A stretch of DNA of 64,000 nucleotides, taken from contig NZ_CP073721.1 of NCBI RefSeq assembly GCF_025264685.1, positions 6,403,501-6,467,500 of the forward strand. The letters are read 5' to 3'. The translations under genes and the position numbers were made by a program. This document shows, in pieces, positions 41,584-49,949 of this stretch. This stretch comes from Dactylosporangium roseum. Lineage in GTDB: Bacteria > Actinomycetota > Actinomycetes > Mycobacteriales > Micromonosporaceae. The notes below the pieces were generated by a model. It was not told the origin of the DNA, searched no databases, and saw only the letters and a list, made by a program, of their open reading frames with translations. Every line of letters begins with the position of its first letter. Within the stretch, counting starts at the first letter, position 1.

Positions 41584-42747
41584 GTGACCTGGGTCGAACC
41601 TTCGCCAACCGCCACCGCGTTGCTGCTGCTCGGCCGCGGCGCCGACCCCGACACCGAGAAGGGTGTCGAGTGCCCCGGCGACCTGCCCGCACCGAGCGAC
41701 CCCGGCCTGGTCGAGCGCGCCGCGCGGGCCAAGGCCGCCCTCGGTGACCGCGTCTTCGTGCTGGGCCACCACTACCAGCGCGACGAGGTCATCCAGTTCG
41801 CCGACGTGACCGGCGATTCCTTCAAGCTCGCACGCGAGGCCGCCGCCCGGCCCGGCGCCGAGTTCATCGTGTTCTGCGGCGTGCACTTCATGGCCGAGAG
41901 CGCCGACATCCTGACCTCCGACAGCCAGCGGGTCGTGCTGCCCGACCTGGCCGCCGGCTGCTCCATGGCCGACATGGCCGCCCTGGTGCAGGTGGAGAAG
42001 GCCTGGGACCGGTTCGCGGAGCTCGGGATCGCCGGGGAGATCGTGCCGGTGACGTACATGAACTCGTCCGCCGACATCAAGGGCTTCGTCGGGCGCAACG
42101 ACGGTGTGGTCTGCACCTCGTCCAACGCGGAGACCGCCCTGCGCTGGTCGTTCGAGCAGGGCACCAAGGTCTTCTTCCTGCCCGACCAGCACCTCGGGCG
42201 CAACACCGCGGTGCTCAAGATGGGCATGTCGCTCGACGACTGTGTGCTCTACGACCCGCACAAGCCGGGCGGCGGCCTCACCGACGGGCAACTGCGCGGG
42301 GCGAAGATGATCCTCTGGCGCGGGCACTGCTCGGTGCACGGCCGGTTCACCCTCGACAGCGTCCACGACGTGCGCGAGCGGGTGCCCGGGGTCAACGTGC
42401 TGGTCCACCCCGAGTGCAAGCACGAGGTCGTCACGGCCGCCGACCACGTGGGCTCCACGGAGTACATCATCAAGACGATCGAGGCGGCCCCGGCCGGCAG
42501 CGCGTGGGCCGTCGGCACCGAGCTCAACCTGGTCCGCCGCCTGGCGAACGCCCACCCCGACAAGCAGATCATGTTCCTGGACCGCAACGTCTGCTACTGC
42601 TCAACGATGAACCGCATCGACCTGCCCCACCTGGTGTGGGCGCTCGAGGAGCTCGCCGCCGGCCGGGTGCCGAACCAGATCACGGTCGACGCGGAGACCG
42701 CCCACCACGCGCGGGTGGCGCTCGACCGGATGCTCGCCCTGCCGTAA
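41584..42747 (+). CDS. nadA: Quinolinate synthase A
   Basis: A 387-residue enzyme. Conserved motifs include VLGHHYQRDEV, CGVHFMAESADIL, PVTYMNSSADIK, VLVHPECKHEV and NVCYCSTMN; the cysteines in CGVHFM, HPECK and the NVCYC region are positioned for the 4Fe-4S cluster. It condenses iminoaspartate with dihydroxyacetone phosphate in NAD synthesis. nadB and nadC, often adjacent, are not here. GACCAT 6 nt before the GTG is a weak -10 candidate. Confidence 0.94.
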   Translation: MTWVEPSPTATALLLLGRGADPDTEKGVECPGDLPAPSDPGLVERAARAKAALGDRVFVLGHHYQRDEVIQFADVTGDSFKLAREAAARPGAEFIVFCGVHFMAESADILTSDSQRVVLPDLAAGCSMADMAALVQVEKAWDRFAELGIAGEIVPVTYMNSSADIKGFVGRNDGVVCTSSNAETALRWSFEQGTKVFFLPDQHLGRNTAVLKMGMSLDDCVLYDPHKPGGGLTDGQLRGAKMILWRGHCSVHGRFTLDSVHDVRERVPGVNVLVHPECKHEVVTAADHVGSTEYIIKTIEAAPAGSAWAVGTELNLVRRLANAHPDKQIMFLDRNVCYCSTMNRIDLPHLVWALEELAAGRVPNQITVDAETAHHARVALDRMLALP

Positions 42748-43017
42748 AGCACCGTCACCACCGGATCGCCGCCCGCGTGAGCCTCGTCGCTTCCGCGGGC
42801 GGTTCATTCCGCGGGTCATGCCGCCGTGAGGAGACGCTCCGTCACCCTGTGTGGTGATCCCTGTCGGAGTCCTGTCTTCGTGCCATCCCCGGCGTGCGGA
42901 CCGCTTCGCCATGCAGTACATGTGGATATGCTGCGCGGCGATGCAGTGCGTCCCGCACCTCGGCCTCACGCTGCGTCAGCATCTGCTTCCTTTGTTCCTG
43001 CCTGCAGGAGGGGTTCC

Positions 43018-44361
43018 GTGACCAACTACGACGTCGGCGACGTCCTCACCGTCCACGGCGGCACGCCGCTGAACGGTGAGCTGCGCGTGCGCGGTGCCAA
43101 GAACCTCGTCTCCAAGGCGATGGTCGCCGCGCTGCTCGGCGAGACCCCGAGCCGGCTCTACGACGTCCCCGCGATCCGCGACGTCGAGGTGGTCACCGGC
43201 CTGCTCGAGCTCCACGGCGTCCGGGTCACCCGGGGCGCCCTCGACGGCGAGCTCGTCTTCGACCCGTCCAACGTCGAGTCGGCCAACGTCGACGAGATCA
43301 ACGTCCACGCCGGCTCCAGCCGCATCCCGATCCTGTTCTGCGGGCCACTGCTGCACCGGCTCGGCCACGCGTTCATCCCCGACCTGGGCGGCTGCAACAT
43401 CGGCGGCCGGCCGATCGACTTCCACATCCAGGCGCTGCGCGAGTTCGGCGCCGTGGTGGACAAGTCCGAGAAGGGCATGGACATCACCGCCCCCGACGGG
43501 TTGCACGGCGCCAAGCTGGAGCTGCCCTACCCCAGCGTGGGCGCCACCGAGCAGATCCTGTTGACCGCGGTGCGGGCCGAGGGCGTCACCGAGCTGCGCA
43601 ACGCGGCCGTCGAGCCGGAGATCATCGACCTGATCTGCGTGCTGCAGAAGATGGGCGCGATCATCAAGGTGCACACCGACCGGGTCATCGAGATCCAGGG
43701 TGTGCCCCGCCTGACCGGCTACAGCCACCGGCCGATCCCCGACCGGATCGAGGCGGCGAGCTGGGCCGCCGCCGCCCTGGCCACCCGCGGCGACGTGTTC
43801 GTCAAGGGTGCCCGGCAGGCCGACATGATGACGTTTCTCAACCTGTTCACCTCGGTCGGCGGCGCGTTCGAGATCGACGACACCCCGGGCGAGGGCGGCA
43901 TCCGGTTCTGGCACCCGGGCGGCGAGCTCAAGGCCGTCGCCATGGAGACCGACGTCCACCCCGGCTTCATGACCGACTGGCAGCAGCCGATGGTCGTGGC
44001 GCTGACGCAGGCTCGCGGCCTGTCGATCGTCCACGAGACGGTCTACGAGCGGCGGCTCGGCTACACCGCCGCGCTCAACCAGATGGGCGCCACCATCCAG
44101 ACGTACCGGGAGTGTCTGGGCGGCACCCCCTGCCGCTTCGGCCGGCGCAACTTCATGCACTCCGCCGTGATCGCCGGCCCGGCGAAGCTGCACGCCGCCG
44201 ACCTGGTGATCCCCGACCTGCGGGCCGGGTTCAGTCACCTGATCGCGGCGCTCGCCGCCGAGGGCACCTCCCGGGTCTACGGCGTGAAGCTCATCCAGCG
44301 CGGCTACGAGAACTTCGAGGGCAAGCTCAACGGCCTCGGCGCCCACGTCGAGCTCGGCTGA
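43018..44361 (+). CDS. murA: UDP-N-acetylglucosamine 1-carboxyvinyltransferase
   Basis: A 447-residue enolpyruvyl transferase, first committed step of peptidoglycan precursor synthesis. GAKNLVSKAMVAALL near residue 22 matches the KNAA region. The catalytic Cys is kept in GGCNIGGRPIDFH, so the fosfomycin-target residue is Cys, not Asp. RPIPDRIEAASW and VHPGFMTDWQQPM are also typical. The GTG start follows AGGAGG by 6 nt. The 270-bp gap before it holds no recognisable gene. An 11-bp perfect hairpin follows the stop. Confidence 0.95.
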   Translation: MTNYDVGDVLTVHGGTPLNGELRVRGAKNLVSKAMVAALLGETPSRLYDVPAIRDVEVVTGLLELHGVRVTRGALDGELVFDPSNVESANVDEINVHAGSSRIPILFCGPLLHRLGHAFIPDLGGCNIGGRPIDFHIQALREFGAVVDKSEKGMDITAPDGLHGAKLELPYPSVGATEQILLTAVRAEGVTELRNAAVEPEIIDLICVLQKMGAIIKVHTDRVIEIQGVPRLTGYSHRPIPDRIEAASWAAAALATRGDVFVKGARQADMMTFLNLFTSVGGAFEIDDTPGEGGIRFWHPGGELKAVAMETDVHPGFMTDWQQPMVVALTQARGLSIVHETVYERRLGYTAALNQMGATIQTYRECLGGTPCRFGRRNFMHSAVIAGPAKLHAADLVIPDLRAGFSHLIAALAAEGTSRVYGVKLIQRGYENFEGKLNGLGAHVELG

Positions 44362-44373
44362 CACCCGCTCCGG

Positions 44374-44400
44374 GCGGCGCCACGATCGACGTGGCGCCGC
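44374..44400 (+). terminator. Hairpin after murA
   Basis: GCGGCGCCACG (44374-44384) pairs perfectly with CGTGGCGCCGC (44390-44400) around ATCGA. No U-tract follows. Confidence 0.65.
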
Positions 44401-44437
44401 TCCGCGGGCGGCGCTGCTGTTCATGCCCCGAGTGGGC

Positions 44438-44443
44438 TACCCT
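44438..44443 (+). promoter_or_regulatory. Candidate -10 box, leaderless DUF3043 gene
   Basis: TACCCT lies 7 nt before the GTG at 44451, just downstream of the murA hairpin. Confidence 0.5.
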
Positions 44444-44450
44444 TCACGGC

Positions 44451-45077
44451 GTGCCGTCGCTGTTTCGCCGAAAGTCGGAAGACCCCGACACCGTAGCCGT
44501 GCCCGCCGCCGAGGACACCGAATCCGAGATCGCCGCAAGGGGGCACACCCCGTCGAAGCGCGAGCTCGGCAAGGTCACCCCGAAGCGGGTCGTCGCCGGT
44601 CGCCGAGCCGCCGAGCCGCCGGCGGCCAACCGGCGCGAGGCGGCCAAGCGCATGCGCGAGCGGATGCGGGCCGAGCGGCTCGAGGCGCGCGAGGGCATGG
44701 CCAACGGCGAAGAGCGCTATCTGCTGGCCCGCGACAAGGGCCCGGTCCGGCGGCTCGTGCGCGACATCGTCGACTCGCGGCGCACGATCGGCACCTGGTT
44801 CTTCGGCACCACCTTCCTCGTGATGCTCGTGGGCTTCAACCGCAACCTCAACCCGAGCATCTACTTCGCGGCCAACGCGCTCTTCGGCGTCATGTTCATC
44901 GCCACGGCGATCGACAGCTACCTGCTCTCCCGCACCGTGAAGCGGCTGATCAAGGAGCGGTTCCCGGACACCACCGAGAAGCTCGGCCGGCTGTACTTCT
45001 ACGCGATCATGCGGGGCATCTCCTTCCGCTTCATCCGCAACCCCAAGCCTCAGGTCAAGGTCGGCACCGCCATCTGA
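44451..45077 (+). CDS. DUF3043 family membrane protein
   Basis: A 208-residue protein. The N-terminal third is charged (KRELGKVTPKRVVAGRRAAEP) and resembles a conserved actinobacterial family, DUF3043. RYLLARDKGPVRRLVRDIVDSR precedes two transmembrane helices (about residues 118-138 and 140-160), followed by a basic C-terminus. Function is unknown. The start at 44451 gives the usual VPSLFRRK N-terminus; the upstream frame is shadow sequence over murA. Confidence 0.85.
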   Translation: MPSLFRRKSEDPDTVAVPAAEDTESEIAARGHTPSKRELGKVTPKRVVAGRRAAEPPAANRREAAKRMRERMRAERLEAREGMANGEERYLLARDKGPVRRLVRDIVDSRRTIGTWFFGTTFLVMLVGFNRNLNPSIYFAANALFGVMFIATAIDSYLLSRTVKRLIKERFPDTTEKLGRLYFYAIMRGISFRFIRNPKPQVKVGTAI

Positions 45078-45231
45078 GACACGATTCGGCGGCGCCACGC
45101 CCCGCGACGGTGGCGTCGGGAGGGTCGGAGGCCGTACCCTCCCTTCGCGACCGGTCCACAGTGCATCGAGCGCGCTCGCGGCGAGCGCCGGTGCATGAGG
45201 GGTGCCGGAGTGGGGCGAGGAGAGCGAAGCT

Positions 45232-47790
45232 GTGAGCGACGAGTACCCGGGAGCAGAGCCGGGAACCGCCGCGCCCACCTGGGCGGCCGTGCCTACCGTG
45301 TCGTGGAACCGCATCCCGGAGCAACGCCGCGAGGAGCCGGACCCGTCCGCCGGTCGGCGGCCCCGCGGGCCACAGCAGCCTCACGAGCAGCACCCGCCGC
45401 ACGACCACCCGCAGGGCGGTCGTCGCGCGCCGTATCAGCGTGGTTACGAGGAGCAGGGCCTTCCCGGTTACGGAGCTCCTCAGCCGGGCCGCCCGCCGCA
45501 GGAATACCCGCAGGGTGGTCCCGCTCGGCAGGGCGGCCATCCGGCGCAGGGCCACCCCCAGCAGGGCTACCCGCAGGGCGGCCGCCCGCCGCAGGGTGCC
45601 GCCTACGGCCGCCCGCAGAGCCGCGCCCTGGACGGCCCGACCGATGAGGTGCCCCGGGTGCCGCGCGCCATGCGTGGCGCCGCCGGCAACCCTCCCCCGC
45701 CCCAGGCACGGCCGGCGGGCCGCGCCTCGGTGGGCGCGCCGCCGCCCGGCCGCAACCCGAACGTCCACGGCGGCCCGGCCAGCCACGGCGGCCCGGCCAG
45801 CCACGGCGAGCCGCCGCCCGGCCGCAATCCGGCGACGTACGGCAGCCCCGCCGGCAGCCCCGCCGTCCACGGCGGACGCGGCGGCCAGCACCACGCCGAC
45901 CCGCGCGGTGGTCAGCCACCCCCCGAAGCGCGGGGCGGGCGGCAGCAGGTGGCCGACCCGGCGCTCAACGCCTGGGGCCCGGCCCGGCCGACCGCGCCCC
46001 CGGCGGACGCCCCCGTGAGCAGCGCACCTGCGACGGAGCCGTTCAGCGCCTGGCATCGGAACCGGCCCGTCGAGCCCACCATGCCCGCGGAAGCCCCGAT
46101 CTCCGCCGCGCCCGTTTCCGCCGCGCCCGTCTCGTCCGCACCTGTGTCGTCCGCGCCCGTCTCGGCGGCACCCGTCTCCGCCGCGCCGGTCTCGTCCGCC
46201 CCGGTCTCCGCCGCACCCGCCGGCCCCGCGCCCCATGATCATGTGCCTGCCGGGCTCCCGTCCGCCGCCGCGGACACGTCGGCCGTCGCGCAGGGCACGG
46301 CCATGGGGAGCTACCGCTCGGCGGCGCTCACCGGCGCGGGCGTCGACGGGCTCCAGGCGACCGGATACCTGCCGATCGTCCGGCCCGGCGCCGACGGGTT
46401 CCCGCCCGAGCTGGCCGCGATCGCACCGCAGTCGCCGCCCGGGCCCCGCGCGGCGGAGCCGGCCGAGCCGGCCGGACCCGACCCGGAGCAGATCCTGGCC
46501 TCGTACGTGTGGCGCTTCGACCCCGACACCCTCCGCGAGCAGATCGAGGGTGCGGAGATCGACAAGCTCAACGAGGTCCGCGACCAGCTCACCGCCAAGC
46601 TCAACGGCGTCGCCGACAATCCGACCCGGGCCCGGCTGCTCAGCCTGCGCGCCGTCGTCTCACGGATCCTCAACGACCTGCCCAAGGCGTTCGCCGACGG
46701 CAAGCTCGCGCTCGCGCACGCCGAGGCGACCGGCGAGCTGCGGCGGATCGCCATCGCGCAGGCCCGGCTGGCGCACGTGCTGCAGTGGCGGGAGGAGTTC
46801 GAGGAGGCCGACCGGCTGTTCACGCTGGCGAACTCGTCCGAGCTGCCCGACCGGCTGCGCGCCACGATGCACCAGCACGCCGGCAAGTGCGCGTACGACC
46901 AGGGCCGCTACATGGAGGCGTGCAACCATTTCGAGCGGGCGCTCGACCTGCGCAAGGAGGAGGACCCGGAGCTCATCGCGCAGACCGAGCTGGCGCTCGA
47001 CGCGGTCTTCCGGCGGGTCGCCGAGAAGGGCTGGGGCCCGTATCCGCGGACCCGCGACGAGACCCTCCAGATCCGCAAACCGCCCTCCCCCGCGTTCGAC
47101 GAGCAGACCCAGCGGTGGGGCTACATCGAGCGCGACGGCAACTTCGTCATCGGCCCGGGGTACCTCGACGTGCAGCCGTTCCGCGACGGCGTCGCCTGGG
47201 TGCAGCGGCAGGGGTCGGAGAACTGGGAGCTGATCGACGACACCGGCCGGGTGCTCATCGAGCCGCCCGCCGGTTACATCGGCGTCGGCAGCTTCTCCGA
47301 CGGCATCGCGTGGGTGTCGCGCGACGGTACGACCCGGTGGATCGCCATCGACAAGGCCAACACGGTCCTGATCTCGACCGGCTACGACGACGTGCGGCCG
47401 TTCCGCCGGGGCGTCGCGGCGGTGCGGCGCGGCCCGCACTGGGGTGCCGTGGACGGGGTCGGGCGGGTCGTGGTCTCGTTCCAGTACGACGGCTTCGCGA
47501 CCGCGCTGCTCGACGGCCGATACATCGACGGCTTCAGTGACGAAGGTCTCGCCGTCGTGTCGCTGGACGGCCGGAAGGGCGTGGTCGACCGGTCCGGGCG
47601 GGTGCTCGTACCACCGATCCATCACACGCTGATGATTCACCCGGTGGCGTTCCTGATCGCCGACGACGCCCAGCGCTGGGGTGCGCTGGACCGGCGGGGA
47701 CGGACGGTCATCGAGGCGACGTTCCCCAGCCGCACCGGGGTCACCGACGAGATCGACCGGCTGCTGGCCGACACCCGCCCGGTGATGTAA
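45232..47790 (+). CDS. WG-repeat protein with long Pro/Gly/Gln-rich N-terminus
   Basis: An 852-residue protein. Residues 1-420 are low-complexity: QGG/PQ-rich stretches, then an array of about nine short units of the type PVSSAP/PVSAAP (46098-46220). Residues 430-600 are helical and TPR-like (FADGKLALAHAEATGE, ACNHFERALDLR). From about 627 to the end, WG-type repeats follow, with units such as RWGYIERDGNFVI, WELIDDTGRVLIEP and WGAVDGVGRVVVSF. WG repeats probably mediate binding; function is unknown. GTG 45232 follows GAGGAG; GTG 45202 is less likely. Confidence 0.8.
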   Translation: MSDEYPGAEPGTAAPTWAAVPTVSWNRIPEQRREEPDPSAGRRPRGPQQPHEQHPPHDHPQGGRRAPYQRGYEEQGLPGYGAPQPGRPPQEYPQGGPARQGGHPAQGHPQQGYPQGGRPPQGAAYGRPQSRALDGPTDEVPRVPRAMRGAAGNPPPPQARPAGRASVGAPPPGRNPNVHGGPASHGGPASHGEPPPGRNPATYGSPAGSPAVHGGRGGQHHADPRGGQPPPEARGGRQQVADPALNAWGPARPTAPPADAPVSSAPATEPFSAWHRNRPVEPTMPAEAPISAAPVSAAPVSSAPVSSAPVSAAPVSAAPVSSAPVSAAPAGPAPHDHVPAGLPSAAADTSAVAQGTAMGSYRSAALTGAGVDGLQATGYLPIVRPGADGFPPELAAIAPQSPPGPRAAEPAEPAGPDPEQILASYVWRFDPDTLREQIEGAEIDKLNEVRDQLTAKLNGVADNPTRARLLSLRAVVSRILNDLPKAFADGKLALAHAEATGELRRIAIAQARLAHVLQWREEFEEADRLFTLANSSELPDRLRATMHQHAGKCAYDQGRYMEACNHFERALDLRKEEDPELIAQTELALDAVFRRVAEKGWGPYPRTRDETLQIRKPPSPAFDEQTQRWGYIERDGNFVIGPGYLDVQPFRDGVAWVQRQGSENWELIDDTGRVLIEPPAGYIGVGSFSDGIAWVSRDGTTRWIAIDKANTVLISTGYDDVRPFRRGVAAVRRGPHWGAVDGVGRVVVSFQYDGFATALLDGRYIDGFSDEGLAVVSLDGRKGVVDRSGRVLVPPIHHTLMIHPVAFLIADDAQRWGALDRRGRTVIEATFPSRTGVTDEIDRLLADTRPVM
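46098..46220 (+). repeat. In-gene tandem repeat encoding P-V-S-(S/A)-A
   Basis: About eight to nine degenerate 15-nt units of the type GCGCCCGTCTCCGCC inside the WG-repeat gene. Units differ mostly at third positions, suggesting protein-level selection after expansion. Confidence 0.8.
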
Positions 47791-47800
47791 GGAGCGGCGA

Positions 47801-47806
47801 TAGGGT
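47801..47806 (+). promoter_or_regulatory. Candidate -10 box, leaderless aldo/keto reductase gene
   Basis: TAGGGT lies 7 nt before the ATG at 47814. Confidence 0.45.
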
Positions 47807-47813
47807 CGGAGTC

Positions 47814-48812
47814 ATGGAATTTCGACACCTCGGCCGCTCGGGACTGCTCGTCAGCGAGATCTCCTACGGCAACTGGATCACCCACGGTTCGCAGGTCGAG
47901 GCCGATCAGGCCACCGCCTGCGTGCACGCGGCCCTCGACCTCGGCATCACCACGTTCGACACCGCCGACGTCTACGCCGGCACCAAGGCCGAGGTGGTGC
48001 TCGGCGAGGCACTGAAAGGGCAGCGTCGCGAGGGCCTGGAGATCTTTACCAAGGTGTTCTGGCCGACCGGCCCGGGCCGCAACGACCGCGGCCTGTCCCG
48101 CAAGCACATCATGGAGTCGATCAACGGGTCGCTGCGCCGCCTGCGGACCGACTACGTCGACCTCTACCAGGCCCACCGGTACGACTACGCCACCCCGCTC
48201 GAGGAGACGATGGAGGCGTTCGCCGACGTCGTGCGCAGCGGCAAGGCGCTCTACGTCGGCGTGTCCGAGTGGAAGGCGGAGGAGATCCGCGCGGCCCACG
48301 CGCTGGCCCGCGAGCTGAAGATCCCGCTGGTCTCCAACCAGCCGCAGTACTCGGCGCTCTACCGGGTCATCGAGGCCGAGGTCGTGCCCGCGTCGGAGGA
48401 GCTCGGCATCGGCCAGATCGTCTGGTCGCCGCTCGCCCAGGGTGTGCTGACCGGCAAGTACCTGCCGGGCCAGCCGCCGCCGGCGGGGTCCCGCGCGACG
48501 GACGAGAAGTCGGGCGCCGGCTTCATCGCGCGGCTGCTGACCGACGAGGTGCTCACCGCGGTACAGCGGCTCAAGCCCCTCGCGGAGCAGGCCGGCCTGA
48601 CGATGGCCCAGCTCGGCGTGGCGTGGGTGCTGCAGAACCCCAACGTGTCGTCGGCGATCGTCGGCGCGACGCGCCCCGAGCAGCTCCAGGACAACGTGAA
48701 GGCGTCCGGCGTGCAGCTCGACGCCGAGCTGCTGAAGCGGATCGACGAGGTGCTGGCCCCGGTCGTGGTCAGCGACCCGGCGCTCACCCAGAGCCCGGCG
48801 CAGCGGCCGTAG
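47814..48812 (+). CDS. Aldo/keto reductase (voltage-gated K channel beta-subunit-like group)
   Basis: A 332-residue TIM-barrel oxidoreductase. The catalytic tetrad is intact: Asp and Tyr in FDTADVYAG, Lys in IFTKVF and His in QAHRYD. NADPH-binding segments are SNQPQYS, WSPLAQGVLTGKY and the late IVGATRPEQL. It reduces aldehydes or ketones; the physiological substrate cannot be told. The sequence is nearest to the AKR6/AKR12-like bacterial group. A strong hairpin separates it from the site-2 protease gene. Confidence 0.92.
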   Translation: MEFRHLGRSGLLVSEISYGNWITHGSQVEADQATACVHAALDLGITTFDTADVYAGTKAEVVLGEALKGQRREGLEIFTKVFWPTGPGRNDRGLSRKHIMESINGSLRRLRTDYVDLYQAHRYDYATPLEETMEAFADVVRSGKALYVGVSEWKAEEIRAAHALARELKIPLVSNQPQYSALYRVIEAEVVPASEELGIGQIVWSPLAQGVLTGKYLPGQPPPAGSRATDEKSGAGFIARLLTDEVLTAVQRLKPLAEQAGLTMAQLGVAWVLQNPNVSSAIVGATRPEQLQDNVKASGVQLDAELLKRIDEVLAPVVVSDPALTQSPAQRP

Positions 48813-48820
48813 CGCTGGTG

Positions 48821-48847
48821 GAAGGGGCCGGCCGGGCCGGCCCCTTC
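48821..48847. terminator. Bidirectional hairpin between convergent genes
   Basis: GAAGGGGCCGGC (48821-48832) pairs perfectly with GCCGGCCCCTTC (48836-48847) around CGG. The right arm overlaps the site-2 protease stop region by one codon's distance. Confidence 0.8.
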
Positions 48848-49639
48848 TCAGAAGGACCAGAACTTGAAGAAGCCGTAGCCCAGGCTGACGTAGTCCGCGG
48901 GCATGCCCAGCAGGTCGCCGATCGACTGGACGCCGCCGAAGAACCAGGTGTTGATCATCGGCGACCAGAGCAGCGCGATGAGCAGGAGCATGCCGTAGGG
49001 CGCCACGTGGTTGAAGCCGCGCTGCCACTGCGGGGACAGCCACGGGTAGAGCAGGTTGCCGCCGTCGACGCCCGGCATCGGCACGAAGTTGAGCACGCTC
49101 GCGGTCAGTTGGAGGAACGCCAGGAACGCCAGCGCCGCCCAGAACTCGAGGTGGCTGCTCTCGGCCACGCCGAGGCTGAACGGCAGGACCAGCACGACGG
49201 CCAGGACCAGGTTGGTCGCCGGGCCGGCGAAGCTGATCAGGCTGTCGACGAACCGGCCGCGCACCGCCGAGTGGTTGACCCACACCGCGCCGCCGGGCAG
49301 GCCGATCCCGCCGAGGAGCACGAACACCAGCGGCAGCACGATCGACAGCAGCGGATGCGTGTACTTCAGCGGGTCGAGCGTCAGGTAACCGCGGTGGGCG
49401 ATGTCGTGGTCGCCGCCCTTGAACGCGACGACCGCGTGGGCGTATTCGTGCAGGCACAGTGAGATGGTCCAGCCGGCCGCGACGAACACAAACACGTTGA
49501 TCTTGAGATTGCCGAACCCGGCCCAGGTCATCCAGCCGGTGATGACGAACAGCGCGACCAGCCCGAGGAAGATCGGACTGGGGCGGAACGCCTCACGCGG
49601 CAGCCGTGCGACCCGGTCGGTATATCGACCGTACGACAC
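48848..49639 (-). CDS. Site-2 protease family protein (M50)
   Basis: A 263-residue membrane metalloprotease with about five or six helices. The zinc-binding HEYAH is in a helix near residue 63, and the third ligand is in NFVPMPGVDGG near 190, the standard pair of S2P motifs. The substrate is unknown; relatives cleave anti-sigma factors or signal-peptide remnants. The GTG start lies 3 nt after the stop of the small upstream gene, so the pair is cotranscribed. Confidence 0.9.
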   Translation of the reverse strand: MSYGRYTDRVARLPREAFRPSPIFLGLVALFVITGWMTWAGFGNLKINVFVFVAAGWTISLCLHEYAHAVVAFKGGDHDIAHRGYLTLDPLKYTHPLLSIVLPLVFVLLGGIGLPGGAVWVNHSAVRGRFVDSLISFAGPATNLVLAVVLVLPFSLGVAESSHLEFWAALAFLAFLQLTASVLNFVPMPGVDGGNLLYPWLSPQWQRGFNHVAPYGMLLLIALLWSPMINTWFFGGVQSIGDLLGMPADYVSLGYGFFKFWSF

Positions 49640-49642
49640 GTG

Positions 49643-49843
49643 TCAGCCCCCCGCGGGTAGCAGGCTCATCTTGTATTCCGTGCGGTCGTCCTCCGTGAGG
49701 GTCGCCGTCGTCGCGCCCTTGGCCACCAGCTCCCGCCAGGTCTGGCCGAGCCACGACTCCGCGTCGGACTGGCTGGAAAACGCCTCGTTCGGCCCGTCGA
49801 TCGGCCGCTGCTCAGCGTCTTCGAACTGCCACGTCCACGCCAT
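49643..49843 (-). CDS. Small conserved protein of unknown function
   Basis: A 66-residue protein with no Cys, signal or membrane segment. Tryptophans near the N-terminus (MAWTWQFED) and a helix with QSDAESWLGQTWREL are followed by a short strand pair. GGGAG precedes the ATG. Such proteins occur widely in actinobacteria, but I know no function. It immediately precedes the site-2 protease gene. Confidence 0.75.
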   Translation of the reverse strand: MAWTWQFEDAEQRPIDGPNEAFSSQSDAESWLGQTWRELVAKGATTATLTEDDRTEYKMSLLPAGG

Positions 49844-49937
49844 TGGTCACACTCCCGTCCCAGGTAGATGACTTCGAGCGTATCGGCCTCACGGCCGTCA
49901 GCGGGCTCCGGCCACCGGAAAGTGCACGGACGGCCTC

Positions 49938-49943
49938 TAGAGT
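49938..49943 (+). promoter_or_regulatory. Candidate -10 box, leaderless cobUT
   Basis: TAGAGT lies 6 nt before the ATG at 49950. A leaderless start leaves no room for a cobalamin riboswitch, and none is seen upstream. Confidence 0.5.
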
Positions 49944-49949
49944 GGCGGC

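Noticed and set aside
42826..43017. N-terminal extension of murA from 42826
   Set aside because: Cys/Pro/Arg-rich and unlike MurA; GTG 43018 has a perfect ribosome binding site and a standard N-terminus.
46098..46220. CRISPR-like array from regular repeats
   Set aside because: Units are contiguous 15-nt coding repeats without spacers, inside an open gene.
49844..49949. Cobalamin riboswitch before cobUT
   Set aside because: The interval is only 106 nt between divergent starts, has no B12-box-like sequence, and a -10-like box lies 6 nt from the ATG.
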